NCBI GenBank assembly: GCA_019752635.1
Contig: JAIELX010000072.1
Coordinates: 62,001-126,000 of the forward strand
Source of the DNA: Candidatus Obscuribacterales bacterium
GTDB taxonomy: Bacteria > Cyanobacteriota > Vampirovibrionia > Obscuribacterales > Obscuribacteraceae
Direction: 5' to 3'
DNA length: 64,000 nucleotides
Below the pieces are notes generated by a model. It had not been told where the DNA came from and ran no database searches. It saw nothing but the letters and a program-made list of their open reading frames with translations. This document shows, piece after piece, positions 17,344 through 26,576 of this stretch; position 1 is the first letter of the stretch; each line of letters begins with the position of its first letter. A program made the position numbers and the translations under genes.

Positions 17344-20300
17344 GTGATCAGGCAAAATACGCAAACTAGAAACAAGAACTCGGTATTCTTCCATTTCCCG
17401 GGCCCGCTTATTGTCTTCGGAATTCTTTGCGGATTCTTCTGGCGCTCAATTTTCGGCGGTCGTCCGATCGCAAAACTGGACGTGCTCACGAGCATTGATG
17501 CTCTCTATAATCAGTGCTTGCAGCAAGCAATGATTGCCTTGCCCTGTGATCCCAGCGGTCCTCTAATTTTCTATCCCTTTGGCCGGTTTGCCCACCAATC
17601 CTGGACGAAGGTTGTCGCTCCCTTGTGGAATCCGTACACTGGTTGTGGTTATCCGCTGGTAGGGGACCCTCAGTCGTTCATATTTTCGATAGCACATCTT
17701 GTCGGGACGTTTTCCAGTGTCGACGCTTACAACCTTGGTTTGCTGGCAGAGATTTTCATTGGTGCCTTCGGTGTGTATTTCTTTGCGCGCAACCGCCAAC
17801 TTTCGATAACGGCAAGTATGTTTGCCGCGCTGTCGTACTCGTTGGTGCCGCGCAATCTCGCTCAAATTGATCTCAGTGGCGCTGAATGCTTCTATCCGTG
17901 GCTGTTTTTCCTGTTCGCGCAACTGGCTCAAAAACCCGTCGGAGCAAGAATTCTTGTCGCTGCCGCCGGTGTCTGTGTAGCTGCATATTCGTCTCATCCG
18001 GAAACAGCATTTTTCGCCGTGCTCTACGCCACCGTTTTTGCTGTGTGCATGATGGTTTTTGGCCAACCTCCCAAGACTGATTACGGATCGCTTTTTGCGG
18101 ACGGAAATACGCCAAGTGCAAATGAGGGTGGCGCCGCGTCGGTGCCTGCGTGCCTAACTCCGGACCCCCCGGGTAACGCGGGCGTCCCGCCCGCTTCGCC
18201 GTCCCCTGGTGGCCGCGGCGCGCTATTGTCCGGGCTTTCGGCCATCGGGGCTGTTGCTTTGATCTCGGTTTGTTTGACGGCTCCTTTGACTCTACCGTTC
18301 TTTGAGTTTCTGAAGAATGCCTACTTTTATAAGGATGCAACGGGCGGTGCCTCGTTCATTCCGGTAGATCGCTTTTTCCTTTCGCTCTATGCCGCGCAGG
18401 GGAGCGAATCGTACTTTCTTGGCGCTGTCGCTTTGTTGCTTCTTCCGGTCGGACTTTTCATGGCGACTCGTTATGACAAGCCGCTGCTGGTCACCACTCT
18501 GATCTGCTTGCTTGTGACCGCACCGGTAGCAGCCTTTCAGCAGCTTCTCTCAATAAAACCACTTTCCTACGTTGCCACCCTATATGGTGTCCCTGAGTTG
18601 TTAATGTTGCTGGCTCTGGTGGCTGGACGAGCAGTTGACGGTGTTACGCAGGAAAAACCGGGGACCGGAAAGCTTGCTACAGTCGTGCTGTCCGGCGTGT
18701 TGATCGCGAGCGTTCCGTGCATCGTCGCGTACTTCAACGCCGCTTCAGAGGATTTTGATTTGGTGTTGCAAGTCCTGGGCCAGCAGCGGCAGTTGCTTCA
18801 GTCTTTGACCTTGATTGCTTCGGTTGCTGTAGTCCTGATCCTGACCAGGCGATTTATGAACAAAGTGCCCGTGTGCTTGTTTGCAGCGGGGTTGCTGGCG
18901 TTGAACCTAGTCAGCATAGGTTCGACTACAAGGCAGGCGTTGCCGCTACAGAAGAAGTTTGACTATCCCCTCGTTCCCGCATTGGCCTCTATACCGTCCG
19001 GCGCGCGCACTGTCGCTGCCGGCTCTAACCTTTTCCTGGCAAACACCGGTAGTTGCAACGAGATAGCAGACTTGCGATGTTTCAGCCCGCTTGTAGCGGA
19101 GCGGTACCATCAATTCGTCACTGCCTGTGGTGCTAGTAGTCACAACCTGTATTTTCTTTGTTTCCCCGATGCTCCCTCCCGGCTCCTGGATGTCGCGTCG
19201 GTCGGCTATTTCCTTACCCGCACGGCCGCCTGTTCAACTGACGATCTCGCGGCGAGGGACCGCCAGCCTCTGTCAGTTCCTGCCGGAAGATTAGGTCCGA
19301 GAATTTGGCTGAAGGCGGCGGATCTTTCCCTAGATCCAGTAAATGCGCAAATTGATGGCGCGCTGCAGTTTCGGGTGCAGGGTGGTGCTGTAAATCGTTA
19401 TGCTGTGCAGTTGGTGGTGGCGGGTGCCGACGGTTCAGCCCTTCGGTCAAATCCACAGCACATTCTCAAGGGAGATTCGTTTCTTGAGAATCTGGTCTTG
19501 GAACCGGTGCACATTCCGGTTTCGACAAATGGCCAAGGTACCGGCGATGTATCTTTGACTATTCGAGTGATTGATACTTGGACAGGTCAGTCAATGGTGC
19601 AAGAGACGAGTGCTTTTTCAGAACTGGCGACAGGATTGAAGTTGTGTTCGTTCTCGCCGCCAAAAACGACCGCGCTAAAAGAAAAAAAAGAATCGGCTGC
19701 CGGCATCGAGGGCGACACTGCTGCGAGGCACTATCAGCTGGTTTTTGACAGCCCAAAGGAGGGCTTGCGAACTTATAAGAATCGGCTGGCGGTGCCGGCT
19801 GCATACAGCATCAGTCGCGCAGTCGCGCATTTCACTACCAGTCCGGAAGAAAGCCTTAGATATATCAAAGAAATGAACTTCAATCCCCGGGACGGGGTTT
19901 GCATTGAGGATCAGACCAGACTGCTCGCGTCCTCGACAGGGGCAAACTCCTCAGCTGTTGTTGTCACAGGCTCTGCCGCCTTGCCCAATGCCGATCAGTG
20001 CTCTGCTCATGATTCAAGTACCGTGCGGTTGGCTTCCGCAGATGCAAATTCGAAACCAGGCAGCGCAACAGATGATGAAGCATTGTCAACTTCAAGCTGC
20101 ATCACGCCGCAGGTTTGTGTGCGCCCGGACTGCAATACCGTCGTTGTGAATGCCGACTGTTCCGCCCCGTCTTATCTAGTGTTGACGGATTTGTACTATC
20201 CCGGCTGGCGATGCACGGTAGATGGACGTGAGGTTTCCGTTTACCCGGCGAACTATTTATTTCGTGCAGTAGAGCTTCCTCAGGGGCGGCACGTAGTGCG

Positions 20301-20421
20301 ATTCGTCTTTATGCCCGCGTCGTTTTCTACCGGACTTTGGGTTAGCCTAATTTGCCTGCTTGGCATATCACTGATAGCATTGCTACGAGTCAAGAAGCCG
20401 CTCGCCAAATGTGCGGGCTGA
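17344..20421 (+). CDS. Giant multi-pass membrane protein of the YfhO family
   Basis: YfhO-type proteins are GT-C-like membrane glycosyltransferases that attach sugars from lipid-phosphate donors to wall or surface polymers. The N-terminal half (to about residue 520) holds about a dozen hydrophobic segments and the family loop PLWNPYTGCGYPLVGDPQS near residue 95. The C-terminal half is a beta-rich exterior domain ending in YYPGWRCTVDGREV ... YLFRAVELPQGRHVVRF, the YfhO hallmark, then one last span. GTG at 17344 is the likely start. Residues 255-300 form an odd Pro/Gly-rich cytoplasmic or exterior loop containing the 17-base palindrome. A Ser/Asp/Cys-rich stretch near 860-940 is low-complexity. 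A second family member is at 46603. Confidence 0.85.
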   Translation: MIRQNTQTRNKNSVFFHFPGPLIVFGILCGFFWRSIFGGRPIAKLDVLTSIDALYNQCLQQAMIALPCDPSGPLIFYPFGRFAHQSWTKVVAPLWNPYTGCGYPLVGDPQSFIFSIAHLVGTFSSVDAYNLGLLAEIFIGAFGVYFFARNRQLSITASMFAALSYSLVPRNLAQIDLSGAECFYPWLFFLFAQLAQKPVGARILVAAAGVCVAAYSSHPETAFFAVLYATVFAVCMMVFGQPPKTDYGSLFADGNTPSANEGGAASVPACLTPDPPGNAGVPPASPSPGGRGALLSGLSAIGAVALISVCLTAPLTLPFFEFLKNAYFYKDATGGASFIPVDRFFLSLYAAQGSESYFLGAVALLLLPVGLFMATRYDKPLLVTTLICLLVTAPVAAFQQLLSIKPLSYVATLYGVPELLMLLALVAGRAVDGVTQEKPGTGKLATVVLSGVLIASVPCIVAYFNAASEDFDLVLQVLGQQRQLLQSLTLIASVAVVLILTRRFMNKVPVCLFAAGLLALNLVSIGSTTRQALPLQKKFDYPLVPALASIPSGARTVAAGSNLFLANTGSCNEIADLRCFSPLVAERYHQFVTACGASSHNLYFLCFPDAPSRLLDVASVGYFLTRTAACSTDDLAARDRQPLSVPAGRLGPRIWLKAADLSLDPVNAQIDGALQFRVQGGAVNRYAVQLVVAGADGSALRSNPQHILKGDSFLENLVLEPVHIPVSTNGQGTGDVSLTIRVIDTWTGQSMVQETSAFSELATGLKLCSFSPPKTTALKEKKESAAGIEGDTAARHYQLVFDSPKEGLRTYKNRLAVPAAYSISRAVAHFTTSPEESLRYIKEMNFNPRDGVCIEDQTRLLASSTGANSSAVVVTGSAALPNADQCSAHDSSTVRLASADANSKPGSATDDEALSTSSCITPQVCVRPDCNTVVVNADCSAPSYLVLTDLYYPGWRCTVDGREVSVYPANYLFRAVELPQGRHVVRFVFMPASFSTGLWVSLICLLGISLIALLRVKKPLAKCAG
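18178..18194. repeat. 17-base palindromic element, copy 1 (in coding sequence)
   Basis: GCGGGCGTCCCGCCCGC has 6-base arms around a 5-base loop. It is identical to the copy at 46065-46081 and resembles 42132-42150. Here it is read as part of NAGVPPAS in a non-conserved Pro/Gly-rich loop of the YfhO-like protein. Confidence 0.75.
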
Positions 20422-20518
20422 GAGGATTCTCACAATGAGCGATGTTTCATCATTGCACTGGCGTTGGGCTTTCACATCACTGACCTCTGACGCATCGGTC
20501 GAGGGGAGGAAGCTTTAA

Positions 20519-22486
20519 ATGTGCGGAATCGCTGGTTGGCTAAGCTGGAACGAGCCTGTAAGAACCGAATGCCTGGAGGCGATGACGCGTGAGATTTCGC
20601 ATCGCGGACCGGATGCGCACGGCATACAGGTGATCGGTCCTGCCGGGTTAGGGCACCGTCGTCTGTCTATTATCGACACTTCTACCGTCAATAATCAGCC
20701 TCTGTGCGACACTGCCGGCAAGTTCTGGATCGCTTTCAACGGTGAAATTTATAACTTTCAGGAAATTCGCTCCAAACTCGAAAGTGAAGGTGTGCATTTT
20801 CAAACTAAGGGTGACACTGAGGTAGTTCTTGAAGCCTACAAAGCTTATGGTGTCGAATGCGTGCACCTGTTCACCGGCATGTTTGCATTTGCGATTTGGG
20901 ATACGGTGCGTGAAATTTTGTTCATGGCGCGAGATCGGGCCGGCGAGAAACCCCTCTTCTATTACACATTTGCCGATGGTTCGATGATATGGGCCAGCGA
21001 GCCTAATGCGCTGCTGAAGCATCCGGAAGTTGGAGCACGAGTAAATCCGGCAGCGCTGGCTCAATTTCTCTCGCTTAACTACACCGTTGGCGATGATTAC
21101 CTTGTTCAAGGAGTAAAGCGGTTGCGTCCGGGTTGTTACCTTGTCGCTGAACGCGGGAAGCAACCGGTGACCCGATCGTATTGGGACTTCGCTGCGTCGT
21201 TCAAGAATAAGCGCGAAGGTATAACAGAAAATGAAGCTGGCGAAGAACTCAACGCGCTGCTCAGCAAAGCGGTTTCAGGGTGCATGATTAGCGACGTTCC
21301 GTTGGGCGCGTTCTTGAGTGGCGGCATTGATTCGTCTTGCATAGTCTCGAACATGACACTGAATGCGCCACCACAGACGGTGAAAACTTTCTGTATCGGA
21401 TTTCGCGAAAATTCCTTTGACGAATCGGCGCAAGCAAAGTTTGTGGCGAATCATTTTGGTGCCGACCATCGCGAAAGATTCTTGTCCGAGTCTGTTGATA
21501 CTGTTATGCGTGCACTGCTTTGGGCTTCGCGTGAGCCTTTAGCGGACAGTTCGTTCTTGCCTACATTCTCATTGGCGGAGTTTACTCGTGAGCATGTCAC
21601 CGTAGCCTTGTCCGGTGATGGCGGTGATGAGTGTTTCTCGGGGTACGTTACGTACAGTGCCGACAAGATGCACAACATGTTTTCCGGAATTCCCTCGCCT
21701 CTCGTGCGCGCCCTATACGCTGTGGTCGATAACACTCTGCCCGTTAGCATGAAAAAAGTTAGCTTTGATTACAAACTCAGGCATTTTCTTAAGGGCTTGG
21801 CCCACCCGTTGGATATGGCGCATAACATGTGGCGCGGTATCTTCAGCGAGGAAGAACGGCTAGCATTGCTGCGTCCGGAGTTTCACTCCTACGCGAAAGA
21901 TGAAGTTGTGTTTGGTGACATGCTTGAGTTGTGGCATGAATTAGACGGATGTCATTTCCTGGATCAGGCAATGTATGTTGACATCAAAACGTGGCTACCT
22001 GACAATATCCTGGTTAAAGTCGATCGAGCTACCATGGCCCACAGTTTAGAGTCACGCGCACCATTCCTCGATCATAAATTGATGGAGTTCGCCGCTTCGT
22101 TGCCGGTAGACCTTCGCATGAAAGGATTCAACAAGAAGTATTTGCTGAAGAAAGCGCAGTCTAATCGAGTTCCTCAGCAAGTAATGCAAGGGAAAAAGCA
22201 AGGATTTAGTTCGCCTGTATCGCTCTGGTTGAGCGGTCCTTTGCGCCAGTTCCGCAATGACTTGCTGATGGATCCCTTTGTCCGCGAATGGTTCAACCGG
22301 TCCGCCATTGAGGCGATTCTTCGCGATCATGATGCCGGTCGTCGTGATAACGGTCTCAAAATCTTCGGGCTTGTTTGCCTGGTGCTGTGGCTGCGCTCGT
22401 TGCATGGCTTGCCCGCCGTGCAGTATGCAAACGCCGCAGGCTCCTCGCGTTCACTGCTTTCCGCCGGCTCCGGGGCAACAAAATGA
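20519..22486 (+). CDS. asnB: Glutamine-hydrolysing asparagine synthetase-like amidotransferase
   Basis: It begins MCGIAGW, so after Met removal the Cys is the N-terminal nucleophile of the class-II glutaminase. RGPDAHG and FNGEIYNFQEI are the glutamine-pocket motifs. The synthetase half has LGAFLSGGIDSS (PP-loop near residue 265), ALSGDGGDECFSGY and KVDRATMAHSLESRAPFLDH. The length of 655 fits. GGGAGG precedes the ATG. It could make asparagine, but homologues inside polysaccharide loci (WbpS-type) amidate sugar carboxyl groups, and its stop overlaps the start of a glycosyltransferase gene (ATGA), which ties it to the glycan pathway. The choice between these roles is open. Confidence 0.92.
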   Translation: MCGIAGWLSWNEPVRTECLEAMTREISHRGPDAHGIQVIGPAGLGHRRLSIIDTSTVNNQPLCDTAGKFWIAFNGEIYNFQEIRSKLESEGVHFQTKGDTEVVLEAYKAYGVECVHLFTGMFAFAIWDTVREILFMARDRAGEKPLFYYTFADGSMIWASEPNALLKHPEVGARVNPAALAQFLSLNYTVGDDYLVQGVKRLRPGCYLVAERGKQPVTRSYWDFAASFKNKREGITENEAGEELNALLSKAVSGCMISDVPLGAFLSGGIDSSCIVSNMTLNAPPQTVKTFCIGFRENSFDESAQAKFVANHFGADHRERFLSESVDTVMRALLWASREPLADSSFLPTFSLAEFTREHVTVALSGDGGDECFSGYVTYSADKMHNMFSGIPSPLVRALYAVVDNTLPVSMKKVSFDYKLRHFLKGLAHPLDMAHNMWRGIFSEEERLALLRPEFHSYAKDEVVFGDMLELWHELDGCHFLDQAMYVDIKTWLPDNILVKVDRATMAHSLESRAPFLDHKLMEFAASLPVDLRMKGFNKKYLLKKAQSNRVPQQVMQGKKQGFSSPVSLWLSGPLRQFRNDLLMDPFVREWFNRSAIEAILRDHDAGRRDNGLKIFGLVCLVLWLRSLHGLPAVQYANAAGSSRSLLSAGSGATK

Positions 22487-23481
22487 TTACGGTAATTCTG
22501 CCCGCGTTTAACGAACAAGACTCAATTGCGCAATCGGTTTATCGGGTGCGTGCCGTCTGCGATCGGGCCGGTTTGCACGATGCAGACATAATGGTCGTTG
22601 ACGACGGTTCTTCCGATGAAACTTTAAGTGATGCGCTCAATGCCGGTGCGATTGTGGTTAGACATCCACACAATCTGGGATACGGCAGAGCGCTCAAAGC
22701 CGGCATCCTGCGCTCTCGCCACGACACCATTGTCATAGTTGATGCCGATTTGACCTATCCGGTGGAGTCGCTGCCGGAACTGTTGGAGCGCTATTCGCAA
22801 GGGTTCGATATGGTTGTCGGAGCGCGCACCGGCGAGTATTACAAGGAATCCGTATTAAAGGGGCACTTGCGCAATGTGCTCAAATGGCTGGTGGAGTTCA
22901 CCGCCGGTCGTAAGATTCCCGATATCAACTCCGGCTTTCGTGTATTCAGCAAGCAGACTGTTTCGTCGCACCTCGATCATCTGTGCGATACCTTCAGTTT
23001 CACAACTTCGATGACGCTGGCTTACATGATGACCGGGAAATTTGTGGATTATGTGCCTATTGAGTATCATCGACGCCAGGGCACGACTAAAGTGCGACTG
23101 CTTCGTGATTCGCTTCGAACCATGCAGTACATAGTTCAGGCAATAACGTTCTACAATCCAATTAAGCTTTTCGTGCTGATGAGTTGGATTTCGTTGGCTG
23201 CGGCGGCGCCGTTCCTTCTGATCGGATTGCTCTCGGGATCGATGTTTTCTTCTGTTCTCGGCTCGGCGTTGTTAGTGCTGTGCGGTTTAATCTTCTCCAT
23301 AGGACTGGTCGCCGATCTCATTCGACAGGTGGGCTTGCAGCTTCGGTCGGAACGGCAACCAGTAGAGAAGCGTCAAATGTTTTCGGCGATGCCGCCCCCT
23401 GCTTCCGATATGTCTATGGAGCCGGAAGAAGTCGAGATAGCCGCGCCGGTAGTCAACAGCAGGGATGGTGTCTATCGCTAG
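22483..23481 (+). CDS. Polyprenyl-phosphate sugar synthase-like family-2 glycosyltransferase (DPM1/GtrB type)
   Basis: The GT2 domain has MITVILPAFNEQDSIAQSV, VVDDGSSDET near residue 38, GYGRALKAGILRS and VDADLTYPVESLPELL near residue 88, the form typical of dolichol/undecaprenyl-phosphate sugar synthases. SGFRVFSKQ and YHRRQGTTKVRLLRD follow, then two hydrophobic segments (about residues 225-280) and a charged tail. Such enzymes load glucose, mannose or another sugar onto polyprenyl phosphate for use outside the membrane by GT-C enzymes. The open frame runs 36 codons into asnB, but ATG 22483, overlapping the asnB stop, gives the correct family start. This marks translational coupling. Confidence 0.88.
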   Translation: MITVILPAFNEQDSIAQSVYRVRAVCDRAGLHDADIMVVDDGSSDETLSDALNAGAIVVRHPHNLGYGRALKAGILRSRHDTIVIVDADLTYPVESLPELLERYSQGFDMVVGARTGEYYKESVLKGHLRNVLKWLVEFTAGRKIPDINSGFRVFSKQTVSSHLDHLCDTFSFTTSMTLAYMMTGKFVDYVPIEYHRRQGTTKVRLLRDSLRTMQYIVQAITFYNPIKLFVLMSWISLAAAAPFLLIGLLSGSMFSSVLGSALLVLCGLIFSIGLVADLIRQVGLQLRSERQPVEKRQMFSAMPPPASDMSMEPEEVEIAAPVVNSRDGVYR

Positions 23482-23552
23482 GCTGAAAAAAACTTTAGAG
23501 CGAACAGGGTTTAGATTAGGATTGTGTATGCCGGACCTTGTCATCACGATCA

Positions 23553-23558
23553 TATAAT
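23553..23558 (+). promoter_or_regulatory. Candidate -10 promoter element before the methyltransferase at 23596
   Basis: A perfect TATAAT lies 38 bases before the ATG in an A/T-rich stretch. A matching -35 at normal spacing is not evident, so this is only a candidate. Confidence 0.3.
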
Positions 23559-23595
23559 AGGTCCGTATATATTCTGACTACCGGGGGTTGGGGTC

Positions 23596-24351
23596 ATGTC
23601 AGTGAAAACACCTGTGCCGCCGAGCACTAAAGGCTCGGAACAGCAGCACAACTACGGCATTGACGGTAAAGTGCTCGAGCTAGTTCATAGCACGACCATT
23701 CTCAATCGCCGTGTGCGCGTTCTGCGTGATGCCATTTGCGGAGTCTTGCCGCGTGGTACTCGTCTTGAAGGTGTCGACATCGGTTGCGGCAACGGCATTC
23801 TCGGTAAAAGCATCCAGCAGATTCGCCCTGAAATCAAAATGGTCGGAGTTGATGTGCACCTTTGGCCCAAGACGGTCATTCCCGTCACCAAATATGATGG
23901 CACTCGTCTTCCTTTCGACGATAAGAGCGTCGATTTCACAATCTTGAGCGACGTGCTTCATCACTGCGACTCACCCGGGGCAGTGCTGAAGGAAGCCGCT
24001 CGCATCTCCCGCAAATTCATCATCATTAAAGACCATATCAGCGAAAATGCTTTCGACCATGCGACCTTGAAGTTCATGGATTGGTTCGGCAACAAAGGCT
24101 ATGGTGTTGCCTTGCCCTACAAGTATTTTTCAGCTGCCGAGTGGCAGACGCTGTTCGCTGAACTCGGACTGAAGCCTGAGGTCACGCATACAAAGCTCAA
24201 TCTCTACCCGATGCCTTTCAGCTTGTTGTTTGATCGCAAGTTGCACTTTGTATCCAGAGTTGCCTGTGAAAAGAGACCCGCGGGTGTCGACCGCTGGCTC
24301 ACCCTGAGCAAGATGTCGCAGCAGATGCGTCTTAGCTCGCCTCTCAAATAA
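23596..24351 (+). CDS. Class I SAM-dependent methyltransferase
   Basis: A Rossmann-type methyltransferase of 251 residues. Motif I is GVDIGCGNGILGKS near residue 60, the acidic ribose contact is in KMVGVDVHLW, and motif IV reads VDFTILSDVLHHCDSPGAVLKEAARI near residue 120, as in the Methyltransf_11 group. The C-terminal part (YKYFSAAEWQTLFAELGL, then KLNLYPMPFSLLFDRKLHF) resembles methyltransferases found in glycan and lipid loci. A strong purine-rich stretch (GGGGGTTGGGG) precedes the ATG. The substrate is unknown; position between a polyprenyl-sugar synthase and a thiolase does not settle it. Confidence 0.85.
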   Translation: MSVKTPVPPSTKGSEQQHNYGIDGKVLELVHSTTILNRRVRVLRDAICGVLPRGTRLEGVDIGCGNGILGKSIQQIRPEIKMVGVDVHLWPKTVIPVTKYDGTRLPFDDKSVDFTILSDVLHHCDSPGAVLKEAARISRKFIIIKDHISENAFDHATLKFMDWFGNKGYGVALPYKYFSAAEWQTLFAELGLKPEVTHTKLNLYPMPFSLLFDRKLHFVSRVACEKRPAGVDRWLTLSKMSQQMRLSSPLK

Positions 24352-24500
24352 CCTTAGCTCAGACTGTAGCCTGTAGCTGGCCAAGCGCATAAAATGTCGT
24401 TTGGAATCTGTTTCACGAGCCTGTAGCTCGGCGAAAACGTATAGGCATAGTGTCACGAACTTCCGCTGCTCCGGCTGTTCTATCGACACGAAGGAGAAAA

Positions 24501-25646
24501 ATGAGAGAGGTCGTTGTTGTCGAAGCGGTTCGTACGCCGCTTGGGAAGCGCGATGGTGGTTTTAAGGACGTTCGTCCCGACGAGCTCGCGGCCCGGTGTA
24601 TAAGCGAGCTGTTGAGACGCTCGGGCATCGAGAAGGGCCTGGTTGAAGACGTTATTGTCGGTTGCGTGACGCAAGTCGGCGAACAAGGCTGGAACGTTGC
24701 CAGGCTTGCCGGATTGATGGCCGACTTGCCGGTTGAAGTTCCTGCTACCACCATCAATCGTATGTGTGGCTCCGGACAACAAAGTGTTCATTTTGCAGCA
24801 CAAGCTATTTTGTCCGGTGATATGGACATAGTCATCGCCGGTGGTGTCGAGTCCATGAGTCGCGTAAAAATGGGTTCGGATGGCAAAGACTTTAGTCCCA
24901 TGTTGCTGGAGCGCTATGACCTTGTCTGGCAGGGGACTTCTGCGGAAATGATGGCTGAGAAATTCTCACTCAGTCGTGCCCAATTGGATGAGTTTTCGCT
25001 GCGAAGTCATCACAATGCTTTGCGCGCTCTGTCGGAAAAGCGCTATTGTCGTGAAACCTTTGCCGTTGAGGCGGGCACGAATGGTAGTCGGGTTGTGGTT
25101 TCTACTGATGAGGGGCCACGGGCTGATACTTCGTTTCAGAAATTGGCGACGCTAAAAACAGTGTTTAAGGAAGACGGCGTAGTTACCGCCGGCAATTCGA
25201 GCCAAATCAGCGACGGTGCGGCATGCGTATTGTTGATGTCTTCGCAGAAGGCAAAAGAGCTCGGTTTGCGGTCCCGGGCAAAAATTGTTTCTCGCGTAGT
25301 CGTTGGTAGCGATCCGGTACTGATGTTAGATGGAGTAATTCCCGCCACAAGAAAAGCTCTGGAGAGAGCGAAGCTCAGAGTTTCGGATATCGATGTCTTT
25401 GAGGTGAATGAAGCTTTCGCGTCTGTGGTTCTTTCGTGGGCCAAAGAAATTGGTCCGGAAATGTCCAGAGTCAATCCCAATGGCGGTGCTATTGCGCTTG
25501 GCCATCCGCTGGGAGCAAGCGGTACTCGCATACTTACCAGCATGATTCATGAGTTGGAAAGGTGCGACGGCCGCTTTGGTTTGCAAGCAATGTGCATCGG
25601 ACATGGCATGGCTACGGCAACCGTCTTGGAACGGCTACGCAACTAA
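24501..25646 (+). CDS. Thiolase (acetyl-CoA acetyl/acyltransferase)
   Basis: A complete biosynthetic/degradative thiolase of 381 residues. The acyl-enzyme cysteine is in TINRMCGSGQQSVHFA (Cys 89), the His is in NPNGGAIALGHPLGASGTR, and the second cysteine is in LQAMCIGHGMA. The last motif normally reads C.GGG, so His in place of the middle Gly is a variant. AAGGAG lies five bases before ATG 24501; the frame extends 17 codons further without support. It joins or cleaves acetyl units on CoA. No other fatty-acid or polyhydroxybutyrate synthesis gene is adjacent, though a secreted PHB-depolymerase-like gene lies at 57065. Its stop codon abuts the stop of the next gene directly. Confidence 0.93.
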   Translation: MREVVVVEAVRTPLGKRDGGFKDVRPDELAARCISELLRRSGIEKGLVEDVIVGCVTQVGEQGWNVARLAGLMADLPVEVPATTINRMCGSGQQSVHFAAQAILSGDMDIVIAGGVESMSRVKMGSDGKDFSPMLLERYDLVWQGTSAEMMAEKFSLSRAQLDEFSLRSHHNALRALSEKRYCRETFAVEAGTNGSRVVVSTDEGPRADTSFQKLATLKTVFKEDGVVTAGNSSQISDGAACVLLMSSQKAKELGLRSRAKIVSRVVVGSDPVLMLDGVIPATRKALERAKLRVSDIDVFEVNEAFASVVLSWAKEIGPEMSRVNPNGGAIALGHPLGASGTRILTSMIHELERCDGRFGLQAMCIGHGMATATVLERLRN

Positions 25647-26474
25647 TTACGTCGTGGTTTTCTTCTTCTCAGGCTTTTCGCCAACCACCGTCCAGCTGTA
25701 ACTGTGGCGGTGGTGGCACTGTACGTTGACTAGTCCGTTATTCTGTAGCAGGGCAATAGCTTCTTCACGTATGTAGTACTTAACGTAGGCGGGGGTGAGC
25801 TGATCGTAAATGGTCTGCCGGATTTGTAGCCCGTCGAGCCTGTCAATATGGTTGAGCATGTAAGAACGCATTGGTAGCGGAAATACTTTGCACAGATTCT
25901 TGTATGCCACCAGCCAGGGGATCAGGCTCAGTGTCAGTAGCTCTAATCCCCAATGCGGCAATTTTGTCGTGAGGGCTCGCAATGGTGCGCTGAAAGCAAG
26001 GTAGAGCTCATTACCTTCGTGCCCGTACACCCAAATCAAAACTTTGCCACCCGGTTTGAGCGCGCTGACGCAGGCTCTTATTATGCGGTCCGGGTCGGCA
26101 ATGTGGTGAAGAATACCGATAGAGCAAATGAAGTCGAGGTCCGTGTATTCTCGAATGGCTTCACCTTCAGCGTGAACCGGAATCACTCGATTCGATCGAC
26201 GCCGCACGTTTTGGCACAAAAGAGCAAACCACTTCGAGGGTTCGATTGCTACGACTTTGGAGGCGCCTGCATCCAGTAGCATGTTCACAATGCGCCCTGC
26301 ACCGCTGCCAATTTCCGCCCCATAACATCCGGTCAAAGACTCTACGTCGTGCACAGGCCCGAAAATATCGCGCAGGTAGTCTAGTGACGCCCAGTAGCCG
26401 GTGTTATCCGAATACTGCAGCCATTGCTCAGCGGAATCCGCAATCGTCTTCGAATTTAGCGAATTCACCCGCAA
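25647..26474 (-). CDS. Class I SAM-dependent methyltransferase
   Basis: Motif I is GAEIGSGAGRIVNMLL near residue 52, then VVAIEPSKWF, and motif IV is LDFICSIGILHHIADPDRII near residue 115, followed by LKPGGKVLIWVYGHEGNELYL. The helical insert with hydrophobic stretches (about 165-200) and the end NHIDRLDGLQIRQTIYDQLTP resemble methyltransferases of surface-glycan loci. There is no in-frame ATG near the N-terminus; TTG 26474 or GTG 26468 is the start. The gene is convergent with thiolase and their stop codons touch, leaving no room for a terminator between them. Confidence 0.83.
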   Translation of the reverse strand: MRVNSLNSKTIADSAEQWLQYSDNTGYWASLDYLRDIFGPVHDVESLTGCYGAEIGSGAGRIVNMLLDAGASKVVAIEPSKWFALLCQNVRRRSNRVIPVHAEGEAIREYTDLDFICSIGILHHIADPDRIIRACVSALKPGGKVLIWVYGHEGNELYLAFSAPLRALTTKLPHWGLELLTLSLIPWLVAYKNLCKVFPLPMRSYMLNHIDRLDGLQIRQTIYDQLTPAYVKYYIREEAIALLQNNGLVNVQCHHRHSYSWTVVGEKPEKKKTTT

Positions 26475-26576
26475 CGCCGTCCCGCTTGCTATCCAACCAA
26501 CCGATACTGATCGTAGCCTGAATGAGGCTCGGCAGAACGCGTTTGAGCAAACTTTAACGACTGTTACAGATTGTCC

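Noticed and set aside
17563..18340. Two minus-strand open frames opposite the YfhO-like gene
   Set aside because: Their Arg/His/Gln-rich composition is what antisense of a hydrophobic protein gives; there is no domain or start signal.
24360..24432. Repeated GCCTGTAGCT before the thiolase gene as a regulatory site
   Set aside because: Only two 10-base copies in a non-coding gap; too short and too few to separate from chance.
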